This document shows positions 21,798-30,127 of a stretch of DNA of 30,924 nt, one piece after another. How positions within the stretch are numbered: position 1 is the stretch's first letter; each line of letters starts with the position of its first letter. The notes below the pieces were generated by a model, which saw only the letters and a program-made list of their open reading frames with translations, had not been told where the DNA came from and did no database searches. The translations under genes were made by a program, and so were the position numbers. This stretch comes from JBHIAG01 sp046758465. GTDB lineage: Bacteria > Acidobacteriota > Terriglobia > Acidiferrales > 2-02-FULL-67-57. The stretch is taken from assembly GCA_046758465.1 (NCBI GenBank), contig JBHIAG010000014.1, forward strand, positions 1 through 30,924, given 5' to 3'.

Positions 21798-24398
21798 ATG
21801 AACCCGCGCTCGCCCTACTGTCTTCTTCTTTTTCTTTTGGCCCTGCTGCCCGCCGGGCCGGGCCTGCTGCCCGGCCAGCTCCATCCGTACGGACAGGACC
21901 AGCAGCCGAGCGAAGAGTCCCTCTACGCCCGCAGTCGCGAGTTCGACCAACGCCACCTGCGGCTGGAATTGAGCTTCGACCTTCCCCAAAAGAAGGTCAT
22001 CGGCCAGGCGACACTCGCGCTGGCGCCCATCCGCAGCCCGCTCCAGGAAGTCGTGCTCGACAGCATCGCCCTGAGCGTCGAGAGCGTGACATTGGCCGGC
22101 AAGCCACTCGCCTTCCAGACGCGCGACACCCAACTCCACATCACCCTCGATCGTGCCTATCCGGCCAACGAGACTCTGGAACTCGTCATCCGCTATCACG
22201 CGCAACCCCGCCGCGGCCTCTTCTTCATCGCGCCTGATGAGGACTACCCGAACCGGCCCCGGCAGATCTGGTCCCAGGGCTACCTGAACGACAACCGCCG
22301 TTGGTTCCCGAGCTACGACTTCCCCAATGACAAGCTCACGAGCGAACTACTGGTAACCGTGCCAGCCAACTGGGTTGCAATCTCGAACGGCCGCCTGGTC
22401 GGCGTCAAGGAAAACAAAGCGGCACGGACGAAGACCTGGCACTGGCGGCAGGACAAGCCGCACTCGACCTATCTGATTTCGCTCGTCGCGGCTGAGTACG
22501 AACCGCGCGAGGAAACCTGGAACGGGATTCCGCTGAGCTATTACGTTCCGCCTGGCGCAGCCGACCAAATCCCCCCTTCCTTTGGCCGCACTGCCAATAT
22601 GATGGAGTTCTACTCCCGGAAGATTGCGCCCTACCCGTGGGACAAATACGCGCAGAGCGTGGTGGAGCATTTCACCTTTGGCGGGATGGAGAACACCAGC
22701 GCCACCACCATGGCGCGCCACTGGATCTATCCCGCCGCCCTCGCCCCGGACATCCAGGTCGGGCGGGACGCCGGCATCGCCCACGAGCTTGTCCACCAAT
22801 GGTTCGGCGACCTCGTGACCGGCAAAGACTGGCGCCACTTCTGGCTCAACGAAGGCTTTGCCACCTACTTCGCCAGCCTCTGGGTGGAGCACTACTACGG
22901 TGCCGACGAGTTTGCCGTGCGCATGCAGTCGAGCGCCGCCGGCATCACGCGCTCGGCAGCGGCCGCTCGCTACCCCATCGTACGTCGCCCGCAGGGCGCG
23001 CCCGGCCCCACCGGGCTCCTCGTCTATGCCAAAGGCTCCTGGGTGCTGCACATGCTGCGCCACCAGCTCGGAGATGAGAATTTCTGGAAAGCCATCCGTC
23101 ACTACGTCGACAAGTATCGCTTCCGCAACGTGGACACCGACGATTTTCTCGATGCCATCGCGGAAGCCACAGGACAGAATTTCGAATGGCTGTTCGACCA
23201 GTATGTTTACGGAACCGGCCATCCTGAATTCGAAGTCGCCTGGGACTACGATCGCAAGACGCGGCTCGTCCACCTGGCCGTCAAGCAGACCCAGCAGCGC
23301 GATGCCAAACCCGCACCCTTCCGCGTCCCGGTCGACATCGAGATTACCAGCGAGCTCGGCAGCCAGACCTTCACCGTCACGCTTAGCAAGCAGGCCGAAG
23401 AGCTGTACTTCCCGTCGGAGTCGGCACCGCTGATGGTGCTCTTCGACAAAGGCAACCACCTGCTGAAGGCACTCAACTTCAAAAAGTCACTGCAGGAGTG
23501 GCTCTACCAACTCGCGCACCCTCCCTTGGTCGTCCACCGCATCGAAGCCGCGCAGGCTCTCGCCCAGGTGGCGCGCACGCCCGAGGTGCTGGCTGCGCTG
23601 GAGCGGGCGGCCACGCACGACCCCTTCTATGCCGTGCGAACAGAAGTCGCCCGCACGCTGGGAAAATTGAAAGGGGAGCAAGCACAGCGGGTCCTCGAGG
23701 CGATGACGCACGACGCGGACGCACGGGTGCGCAGCGCAGCGGCTGCCGCATTGGGACAACTCGACGCCAACCCTGCCCTGCTCGCGCTCTTGGAGCGGCT
23801 GGCACGCGAGGATGCGAGCTTCACCGCACGCTCGCAGGCCATCCGGAGTCTTGGGCGACTCAAGCCGCCAGACAGCATCGAGCGCCTCCGTCCCTACTTG
23901 CAACAGGACTCGCCGCATGAACTGGTGCGGCGGGCGGCGGTGACAGCGCTCGGCGCACTCGGTGACGACAAGACGATTCCACTGCTGCTCAAGTGGAGTG
24001 CGCGTGGCAAGCCAGACAACGTCCGCCTGGCGGCCATCAATGCCCTGGGCCGGTCAGGTCGCGGGAATGCGAAGGTGCGCACGCACCTCGTCAAGCTGCT
24101 CGACGACCCTTACTACCGCGTGCGCGCGGTTGCGGTGAGCGCGCTGCGGCAGCGCCGGGAGCGCGCAGCCGTGCCGGCGCTGGAAGCCCTGATCCGCAAC
24201 GAGTGGCACGACCGCGTCGCCCGCAGCGCCCGTAGGGCCATTGAAGAAATCCAGAAACCCGCACGGGCAGCGGCTTCGGGCACCACCAATCTCACCAAAC
24301 TGCGCCAGCGCTTGGCCGAACTCGAGAAAGAAAACAAAGAGCTGCGCGAACGTTTGAAGCAGCTCGAAAAGCGCATGGGCCCAGCGGCCAATCCGTAA
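21798..24398 (+). CDS. Secreted M1 aminopeptidase with HEAT repeats and coiled coil
   Basis: An 866-residue zinc aminopeptidase. A signal peptide (about residues 1-24) exports it. The M1 domain (about 35-550) has GGMEN (295-299, substrate amino-end binding), the zinc motif His329-Glu330-x2-His333 and the third ligand Glu352 in WLNEGFA, exactly 18 residues on. The likely catalytic Tyr is in LLVYAKGSW. After about residue 560 come several HEAT-type helical repeats (APEVLAALERAATHDPFYAVRTEVARTLGKL and relatives, to about 820), each with the D.yyRVRa.A..ALG pattern. The last 35 residues form a charged coiled coil (LRQRLAELEKENKELRERLKQLEKR). GAGG precedes the ATG. The extra repeats suggest docking to a partner or substrate protein. 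Confidence 0.93.
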   Translation: MNPRSPYCLLLFLLALLPAGPGLLPGQLHPYGQDQQPSEESLYARSREFDQRHLRLELSFDLPQKKVIGQATLALAPIRSPLQEVVLDSIALSVESVTLAGKPLAFQTRDTQLHITLDRAYPANETLELVIRYHAQPRRGLFFIAPDEDYPNRPRQIWSQGYLNDNRRWFPSYDFPNDKLTSELLVTVPANWVAISNGRLVGVKENKAARTKTWHWRQDKPHSTYLISLVAAEYEPREETWNGIPLSYYVPPGAADQIPPSFGRTANMMEFYSRKIAPYPWDKYAQSVVEHFTFGGMENTSATTMARHWIYPAALAPDIQVGRDAGIAHELVHQWFGDLVTGKDWRHFWLNEGFATYFASLWVEHYYGADEFAVRMQSSAAGITRSAAAARYPIVRRPQGAPGPTGLLVYAKGSWVLHMLRHQLGDENFWKAIRHYVDKYRFRNVDTDDFLDAIAEATGQNFEWLFDQYVYGTGHPEFEVAWDYDRKTRLVHLAVKQTQQRDAKPAPFRVPVDIEITSELGSQTFTVTLSKQAEELYFPSESAPLMVLFDKGNHLLKALNFKKSLQEWLYQLAHPPLVVHRIEAAQALAQVARTPEVLAALERAATHDPFYAVRTEVARTLGKLKGEQAQRVLEAMTHDADARVRSAAAAALGQLDANPALLALLERLAREDASFTARSQAIRSLGRLKPPDSIERLRPYLQQDSPHELVRRAAVTALGALGDDKTIPLLLKWSARGKPDNVRLAAINALGRSGRGNAKVRTHLVKLLDDPYYRVRAVAVSALRQRRERAAVPALEALIRNEWHDRVARSARRAIEEIQKPARAAASGTTNLTKLRQRLAELEKENKELRERLKQLEKRMGPAANP

Positions 24399-24425
24399 CG
24401 GCGCGAGCGGGCCAGCTTCGCCGCA

Positions 24426-25748
24426 CTACGGCGGGGCCAGCAGCAGGCGAAGGTCGCGAAGGTTCAACGGTTGCGGCCCGATGAGGATCGCGTCGCCGAG
24501 CGCTCGAAAGAAATGGTAGGAGTCAGAGCGCTGGAAGTAATCTTCGACGTCCATCCCGTTCGCACGCGCCCGCACCAGCGTCTCCCCGTCTGCCACCGCG
24601 CCGGCGGCCGGGCTGTTGCCGTCAATGCCATCAGTTCCGGCGCTCAATACAGCCAAACTCTCGCCGGCAATCTTCAGGACCGCGTAAAGCACAAACGCCT
24701 GGTTGCGCCCGCCTTGACCTGCACCCGTCACTGGCGAGGAAAGCTCGCCCCCGGAAATCAAGCAGACCGGCTGGCCAGGAGCTTCGCGCCGCAGCGCGCG
24801 CACACGGTCGAGCAGGAAATCGGCGGCACGCTCCACCTCCCACTCATCGCAACACATATCGCACTCCGGCAGAAACCCCAGCGCCCCGGCTGCCCGGTGC
24901 GCCGCGTGCAAGACATCGCGGCTGGAGAGCAGCACGAACACTCGCCCACGGGCAAAGACGGGTCTATCGCCCTTCGGCGTCTCCGCGAGCGTACGCTGCT
25001 CGAACAGGCGGCGGATGGATAGAGGAAAGTCTGGCCGCAGGTGATAGCGTGCGGCCACCTGGTAGCAGTCTTCCACGCTGCTTGCATCGGGCAGCGTCGG
25101 CCCCGAGGCGATGGTGTCGAGCTCCCCTTCCGGCACGTCGGAGACCAGGATCGTCACCCGCTCCGCTTGCGGAGCCGCTTCGGCCAAGCGGCCGCCTTTG
25201 ACCGCCGAGAGGTGTTTTCGGATGGCGTTTACCTCGGCAATGCGCGCACCGCAGTTAACCAGCACCTGGTGCACCCCGCACAGGTCGTCGAGCGTCAGCC
25301 CCGGCAGCGGCTTTTCCACCAGTGCCGATCCCCCGCCCGAGATGAGAAAGAAGACCAACGTCTTTTCATCTGTCTTTGCAAGCGCGGCCAGAATGGCTTC
25401 CGCGGCGGCCAAGCTCTCGCCATTGGGGTAAGGGTGGCCAGCCACGAAGGTGCGGAATCCAGGGAGATTCTCGGGCGGCAACGTGTTCGAGACGGCAATG
25501 CCATGAGGACTGAAATCGGGCGCCAGCGTCTCGACGAGCGACACCGCCATCGCCCAGGCCGCCTTGCCGAAGCTGATGGTCAGAATGTCCCGATAGCCGC
25601 CCAACTCAAGCGTATCGTTGCCCAGGGCCAGCCGCGTACCGTGGCGGGTAATCTTGCGCTGAAAAGCGCAACCCAGGTCGAGTTGTGCCAGGGTAGCGGC
25701 AAAAATCTCCCGGGCGCACTCTTTGAGCGCTCTGGGCTGTTCGGCCAC
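24426..25748 (-). CDS. Glycerate 2-kinase (MOFRL/DUF4147 type)
   Basis: A 440-residue kinase that phosphorylates D-glycerate to 2-phosphoglycerate, bringing it into glycolysis. Motifs are FLISGGGSALVEKP, NAIRKHLSAVKGGRLA, VSDVPEGELDTIASGPT, SGGELSSP, GQGGRNQAFVL and SAGTDGIDGNSPAAGAVAD (the C-terminal MOFRL domain). Relatives are often misnamed hydroxypyruvate reductase (TtuD). GTG at 25748 is chosen because GGAAG precedes it by 5 nt; a TTG at 25760 is also in frame. It is the last gene of a leftward unit (hydroxyacid dehydrogenase, GlcG, kinase), with a 16-bp gap after glcG. It fits directly after a hydroxypyruvate/glyoxylate reductase. Confidence 0.92.
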   Translation of the reverse strand: MAEQPRALKECAREIFAATLAQLDLGCAFQRKITRHGTRLALGNDTLELGGYRDILTISFGKAAWAMAVSLVETLAPDFSPHGIAVSNTLPPENLPGFRTFVAGHPYPNGESLAAAEAILAALAKTDEKTLVFFLISGGGSALVEKPLPGLTLDDLCGVHQVLVNCGARIAEVNAIRKHLSAVKGGRLAEAAPQAERVTILVSDVPEGELDTIASGPTLPDASSVEDCYQVAARYHLRPDFPLSIRRLFEQRTLAETPKGDRPVFARGRVFVLLSSRDVLHAAHRAAGALGFLPECDMCCDEWEVERAADFLLDRVRALRREAPGQPVCLISGGELSSPVTGAGQGGRNQAFVLYAVLKIAGESLAVLSAGTDGIDGNSPAAGAVADGETLVRARANGMDVEDYFQRSDSYHFFRALGDAILIGPQPLNLRDLRLLLAPP

Positions 25749-25764
25749 GCTAGCTTCCAAGGCG

Positions 25765-26190
25765 TTAGGCTTTCAAGGCGGCCAGCGCCGCCTGGGCGAC
25801 TTCGACGTCCTGATCTTCGGTCCCGGCGCTCACGCCCACGCCCCCGATAACCTGACCCTCGACCACAATCGGCAAGCCGCCGCGAATTGGCGTCAGGCGG
25901 CCCTCAGTCGCCAGGGGCAGGCCGAGCGAAAGCAGCAGGCTCGTATCCTCGGCAGTGGGCACAGGCCCGGTGGCGGCGCGGCGCGTGGCCGCGGATATCG
26001 CTTTGGTGATGGCCACCTGCACCGAAGAGAGTTTGGCGCCATCCATGCGCGCGAAAGCCAGCAAGTAACCGCCGTCGTCCACGATGGCGATGCACTGCGG
26101 CACCTGGATCTGGGCCGCCTTTTTCTCCGCCGCAGCCAGCATCGCCCTCGCCCCCGTGAGCATCAGCTTCAGATTATTGCGTGAAATCAT
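25765..26190 (-). CDS. glcG: GlcG/HbpS family protein
   Basis: A 141-residue protein of the GlcG (DUF336) family. Features are the N-terminal LMLTGARAMLAAAEKKAAQIQVPQCIAIVDDGGYLLAFARMDGAK, then LPLATEGRLTPIRGGLPIVVEGQVIGGVGVSAGTEDQDVEVAQAAL. GlcG is encoded in the E. coli glycolate (glc) locus, but its activity is not known; the related HbpS binds haem. GGAGG stands ahead of the ATG at 26190. It is the middle gene of the leftward unit, 39 bp after the dehydrogenase and 16 bp before the glycerate kinase. Its presence beside glcDEF supports glycolate metabolism for the whole cluster. Confidence 0.92.
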   Translation of the reverse strand: MISRNNLKLMLTGARAMLAAAEKKAAQIQVPQCIAIVDDGGYLLAFARMDGAKLSSVQVAITKAISAATRRAATGPVPTAEDTSLLLSLGLPLATEGRLTPIRGGLPIVVEGQVIGGVGVSAGTEDQDVEVAQAALAALKA

Positions 26191-26229
26191 CGCCTCCCTC
26201 CTCGCCGCACCGCCCTGCCCGTAGCGGCG

Positions 26230-27216
26230 TCAGGCGGGCTGGCCGACATAGATTTCCGGGTTCACCAGATTGGGCGGGCGCCGTCCGGCCAGCACCGCCA
26301 GCGTGTTCTCGGCTGCCAGCACCGCCATGCGCGTGCGGGTTTCGACTGCGGCGCTGGCGAGATGCGGCGCCAGCACAACGTTCTTCAACCTGAGGAGCCC
26401 AGGATGAACTTTCGGCTCCTCTTCGAAAACATCCAGGGCCGCCCCTGCGATCTTTCCGGCCGCGAGCGCCGCGGCCAGCGCGGCCTCGTCCACCACCGGC
26501 CCGCGGGCTACGTTGATGAGGATAGCGGTGGGCTTCATCAACGCCAACTCACGCGCGCCAATGACGTGGCGGGTCTCGAGAGTGAACGGCACATGCAGGG
26601 AAAGGAAGTCGGATTCGCGCAGTAGGGTTTCGCGCTCGACCCAGCGGGCCGCAAGTGCGCGCTCGATCTCAACGGGAGCGCGGTGGCGCGCGTAGTAGAG
26701 CGTCCGCATACCAAAGCCCTGTGCTCGGCGTGCGACGCCGCGCCCAATGCCGCCAAAGCCGTAGAGCCCCAGTGTCTTGCCATGCACGTCCGTCCCCAGC
26801 AGTAACAACAAATCCCAACCACGCCAGGTGCCACTGCGGACGTGCGCTTCCCCTTCAACGACGCGCCGGGCCGCCGTCAGCAGCAGCGCCCAGGTAAAGT
26901 CCGCCACGGTTTCGTCCAGCACGCCCGGGGTATTGGTGACGGCGATGCGGCAGCGCGTGGCAGCCGCAACATCAATATTGTCGGTGCCGACGGCTACATT
27001 GGCCACCACGCGCAGCTCGCGCGCCGCCGACAGAACCTCAGCATCCACGGTTTGTGTCAACTGGCAGATCAGGGCCTGCTTGTCGGCCAGGCACGCCATC
27101 AGTTGCGTCTTCGTCAGTGGCGTCGCGTCTTCGTGGACATCGAGCTCAGCCCGCCCGGCAAGAAGGCGCATCGCCGCTTCCGGCAAGCGGCGCGCGATGA
27201 GAACTCTGGGTGTCAC
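26230..27216 (-). CDS. Glyoxylate/hydroxypyruvate reductase-type D-2-hydroxyacid dehydrogenase
   Basis: A 328-residue NAD(P)-dependent dehydrogenase. The cofactor motif is GFGGIGRGVA (153-162). Catalytic residues of the D-2-hydroxyacid family are present: Arg238 (NVARGP), Glu267 (DVFEEEP) and His285 (APHLAS). ANVAVGTDNID and TPGVLDETVAD in the substrate domain are typical of glyoxylate/hydroxypyruvate reductases (GyaR/GRHPR). The start is GTG at 27216 with GAGGAAAG upstream. It heads the leftward unit with glcG and glycerate kinase, which favours reduction of hydroxypyruvate to glycerate or glyoxylate to glycolate over serine biosynthesis; the ACT domain of long SerA proteins is absent. Confidence 0.9.
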   Translation of the reverse strand: MTPRVLIARRLPEAAMRLLAGRAELDVHEDATPLTKTQLMACLADKQALICQLTQTVDAEVLSAARELRVVANVAVGTDNIDVAAATRCRIAVTNTPGVLDETVADFTWALLLTAARRVVEGEAHVRSGTWRGWDLLLLLGTDVHGKTLGLYGFGGIGRGVARRAQGFGMRTLYYARHRAPVEIERALAARWVERETLLRESDFLSLHVPFTLETRHVIGARELALMKPTAILINVARGPVVDEAALAAALAAGKIAGAALDVFEEEPKVHPGLLRLKNVVLAPHLASAAVETRTRMAVLAAENTLAVLAGRRPPNLVNPEIYVGQPA

Positions 27217-27279
27217 GAATCTTTCCTCGGCGGAATTTCCAGTCTATCACATCGGCCGCAGTCTTCCGCTGTGCGTTCC

Positions 27280-27309
27280 TTGACAATGCTTTTTCGCGGC
27301 TGTTAGAGT
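27280..27309 (+). promoter_or_regulatory. Promoter of the glcDEF unit
   Basis: TTGACA (27280-27285), a 17-bp spacer and TTAGAG (27303-27308); with 18 bp the -10 reads TAGAGT (27304-27309). The predicted start is near 27315, leaving only about 7 nt before the glcD ATG at 27322, which has no Shine-Dalgarno. Confidence 0.55.
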
Positions 27310-27321
27310 GGCCACAAGCCA

Positions 27322-28755
27322 ATGGCCAACCGCAAGCTGGTGGGTGAACTCCGCAAAATTCTGGGCGATGCGGGCGTGCTCTGGAAGCGCGAGGAGCTGC
27401 TGGTCTATGAGTACGACGCCTCGATCACGCGCGCGCTTCCGGACGCGGTAGTCTTCCCGCGCAGCACGGAAGATGTGATTCGCATCGCGCTCCTGACCCA
27501 TCGGCTCGGCGTGCCCCTGGTGGGACGGGGTGCGGGCACAGGCCTGTCGGGCGGGGCGCTGGCGCCGCACGGCGGAGTTGTGGTGGCCTTCAGCCGGATG
27601 AACCGCATCCTGGAGATTGACCTGGAAAACTTGCGGGCGGTGGTGCAGCCGGGCGTGGTCAATCTGGATTTGACGAAGGCGGTCGAGGCTGACGGCTACT
27701 ACTTCGCGCCCGACCCCTCGAGCCAGAAAGCCTGCACGCTGGGCGGCAATGTAGCGCAGAACGCCGGCGGGCCCCACACGCTGGCCTACGGCGTAACCAC
27801 CAACCACGTACTGGGACTGGAAGTGGTGCTGGCGGACGGGAATCTCGTTTGGGTCGGCGGCAAAACGCTCGACACACCCGGCTACGACCTGACAGGCGTA
27901 CTGGTGGGCTCGGAAGGAACGCTCGGCATCATGACCAAAATTGTGGTGCGGCTGTGCCGCTCGCCGGAAGCGGTCAAAACCTTGCTCGCCATCTTCGAGA
28001 CGGTGGATGACGCCACCGAAACCGTGGCCGACACCACCGCCCGCGGCATCACCCCGGCGGCCTGCGAGATGCTGGACGCCGTAACGCTCAAGGCAGTTGA
28101 AGCGGCGACCGAGGCCGGCTATCCCCTCGACGCGGCGGCGGTGCTTCTCATCGAGGTGGAGGGACTGCGCGAAGCGGTCGAAGCCCAGGCCGAGCAGGTC
28201 GAGACGGTCTGCCGGGCGCACGCGGCGCGCGAAGTCCGCCGGGCGCGCACTAATGCGGAGCGGGAAAAGCTCTGGCAGGGACGCAAGAACGCCTTTGGCG
28301 CGCTAGGGCGGCTGACGCCGAACCTCTACGTGCAGGACGGCGTGATTCCCCGGACGAAGCTGCCGGCGATGCTGCGCACCGTGGCCACCATCGGGGCACG
28401 CCACAGGATGCACATCGGCAACGTTTTCCATGCCGGCGACGGCAACCTGCATCCGGTCATCCTGTTCGATGCGCGCGACCCAGCTCAGCTTGAGCGCGCC
28501 GCCGCAGTCGCCACCGAGATTATGCGCGCTTGCATTGAGCTGGGCGGCTCGATCACCGGCGAACACGGCGTGGGGATGGAAAAAAACCAGATGATGCCGC
28601 TGCTCTTCTCCGAGGACGACCTGGAGGCGATGGCGGCGGTCAAGCGTGTCTTCAACCCCGCCGGACGGCTGAATCCGGCCAAGCTGTTTCCCACGAGCAA
28701 AACCTGCGGAGAAATCCGCGTCCAGCCGCTGCCGGTCACCTCGGCCGCGTCGTAG
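27322..28755 (+). CDS. glcD: Glycolate oxidase, FAD subunit GlcD
   Basis: A 477-residue FAD-linked oxidase subunit that, with GlcE and GlcF, oxidises glycolate to glyoxylate and passes electrons to the membrane chain. The FAD_binding_4 region (about 38-215) shows VVFPRSTEDVIRI, VPLVGRGAGTGLSGGALAP, VQPGVVNLDL, GGNVAQNAGGPHTLAYGVT and LVGSEGTLGI. The FAD-oxidase C-terminal domain ends with HIGNVFHAGDGNLHP and GGSITGEHGVGMEK...FNPAGRLNPAKLFP. Length and motifs match GlcD; D-lactate dehydrogenases share the fold, but the GlcE and GlcF neighbours make GlcD the better call. There is no ribosome site before ATG 27322; a near-leaderless transcript is likely. glcE follows after 13 bp. Confidence 0.95.
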   Translation: MANRKLVGELRKILGDAGVLWKREELLVYEYDASITRALPDAVVFPRSTEDVIRIALLTHRLGVPLVGRGAGTGLSGGALAPHGGVVVAFSRMNRILEIDLENLRAVVQPGVVNLDLTKAVEADGYYFAPDPSSQKACTLGGNVAQNAGGPHTLAYGVTTNHVLGLEVVLADGNLVWVGGKTLDTPGYDLTGVLVGSEGTLGIMTKIVVRLCRSPEAVKTLLAIFETVDDATETVADTTARGITPAACEMLDAVTLKAVEAATEAGYPLDAAAVLLIEVEGLREAVEAQAEQVETVCRAHAAREVRRARTNAEREKLWQGRKNAFGALGRLTPNLYVQDGVIPRTKLPAMLRTVATIGARHRMHIGNVFHAGDGNLHPVILFDARDPAQLERAAAVATEIMRACIELGGSITGEHGVGMEKNQMMPLLFSEDDLEAMAAVKRVFNPAGRLNPAKLFPTSKTCGEIRVQPLPVTSAAS

Positions 28756-28768
28756 ATAGGCGCACAAC

Positions 28769-30127
28769 ATGTCCCCGCTCACCGTACAGGTTGAACAACT
28801 CTCGCAGATTTGCGGCAGCGAGCGACTCTTGAGTGACCGCGCGCGCTGCGAGCGCTATGCGGTTGATGGCATTGTTCCGGCGGCGGTGGTGGAGCCGGAG
28901 AGCCCGGAGCAGGTGTGCGCAATCGTGCGCTGGGCGCGGGCCGAGCGCGCAGCCCTGCGGCCGGTGGGCAGCGGCTGCCTACTGGGATGGGGCGGGCTTC
29001 CCGAGCGGGTGGACGTCGTGGTCTCGCTCGCGCGCGTGAATTCCGTCCTGCATTACGATCCGGGCGATTTGACCCTCGGCGTCGGAGCCGGCATGCCGCT
29101 GGCCCGCTTGCAGGAGACACTCGCCAAGCACAACCAGTTTCTGCCTGCGAATCCGCCCGCGGCTGACGAGGCGCAAATTGGCGGGCTGCTGGCGACCAAC
29201 CTGAGCGGGCCGTGGCGCTACGCCTACGGGAGCTGGCGCGATTTTGTTCTCGGGCTGCGTTTCGTGGCCGGAACCGGCAAGCTGGTGCGCACGGGCGGAC
29301 GCGTGGTGAAGAACGTGGCGGGCTACGACCTGAGCAAACTGCTCATCGGGTCACTCGGCACGCTTGGGATCATCGTGGAGGTGAACTTCAAAGCTTTTCC
29401 CCAGCCGGCCGAGACCTCCACCTGGATCGCCGAGTTCGCTGACGTGAGGGCAGCGCTGGCGCTGCGGTCGGCAATCGTGCACTCGCCGTTGCAGCCGATG
29501 GCGATCGAGCTGCTCGACGCGGCGGCGGCGCGACTCGTGAGGCACTCTCAACTCTCTACTTCGCCCTGGTCGCTCATCGTCGAGGCAGGCGGGCCGGCAA
29601 AAGTCCTTGAGCGCTATGACACGGAGCTCGCCCAACGCGCACGTCAGGCGGGTGCAAGCAGGTACACGCGGATACAGGGGGATGAGGAAGCGACGCTCTG
29701 GGCGGGCATCGCGGATTTCCCGCGCAGGGCGCGCGCGGCCAGCCCCGGCACCACCATCGTCAAAGCCAGTTTGCCGCTCACGCAGATGGAAACGTTTCTG
29801 GCGCAGGCGGCGCAGAGTGCGCAGCGGTACGCGCTGCCGACGGCCGCCGGCGCGCGCGCAGGTTCCGGCATCGTCTATCTCGCCCTGCTGGCGGAATCGG
29901 CCGAGGCCGACGCAGTGGAGCGGGTATCGCAGGCGTCAACCGAAATGATTCATTACGGCACGAGCCTCGGTGGCCGCGTGATGATTGAGTGGGCACCGAC
30001 CGCGGTCAAACGCCAGGTCAACGTCTGGGGCCCGGCGCGCGATGACCTGGCGCTGATGCAAGCGTTGAAGCGTGAATTCGACCCTGACCGCATCCTCAAC
30101 CCCGGCAGGTTTGTAGCGCAACTCTGA
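28769..30127 (+). CDS. glcE: Glycolate oxidase, FAD-binding subunit GlcE
   Basis: A 452-residue second flavin-binding subunit. FAD_binding_4 motifs are AVVEPESPEQVCAIVRWA, LRPVGSGCLLGWGG, VSLARVN, LTLGVGAGMPLARLQETL, QIGGLLATNLSGPWRYAYGSWRDFVLGLRFV and VKNVAGYDLSKLLIGSLGTLGII, the last being diagnostic of GlcE. It is longer than E. coli GlcE (about 350 aa); the extra length is in the C-terminal half, which ends FDPDRILNPGRF. The start follows glcD by 13 bp, and the stop TGA overlaps the next ATG (TGATG), so the subunits are translationally coupled. Confidence 0.93.
   Translation: MSPLTVQVEQLSQICGSERLLSDRARCERYAVDGIVPAAVVEPESPEQVCAIVRWARAERAALRPVGSGCLLGWGGLPERVDVVVSLARVNSVLHYDPGDLTLGVGAGMPLARLQETLAKHNQFLPANPPAADEAQIGGLLATNLSGPWRYAYGSWRDFVLGLRFVAGTGKLVRTGGRVVKNVAGYDLSKLLIGSLGTLGIIVEVNFKAFPQPAETSTWIAEFADVRAALALRSAIVHSPLQPMAIELLDAAAARLVRHSQLSTSPWSLIVEAGGPAKVLERYDTELAQRARQAGASRYTRIQGDEEATLWAGIADFPRRARAASPGTTIVKASLPLTQMETFLAQAAQSAQRYALPTAAGARAGSGIVYLALLAESAEADAVERVSQASTEMIHYGTSLGGRVMIEWAPTAVKRQVNVWGPARDDLALMQALKREFDPDRILNPGRFVAQL

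Noticed and set aside
22347..23459. 370-codon open frame on the minus strand
   Set aside because: It is antisense to the M1 aminopeptidase.
27247..28221. 324-codon open frame on the minus strand
   Set aside because: It is antisense to glcD and the glcD promoter.
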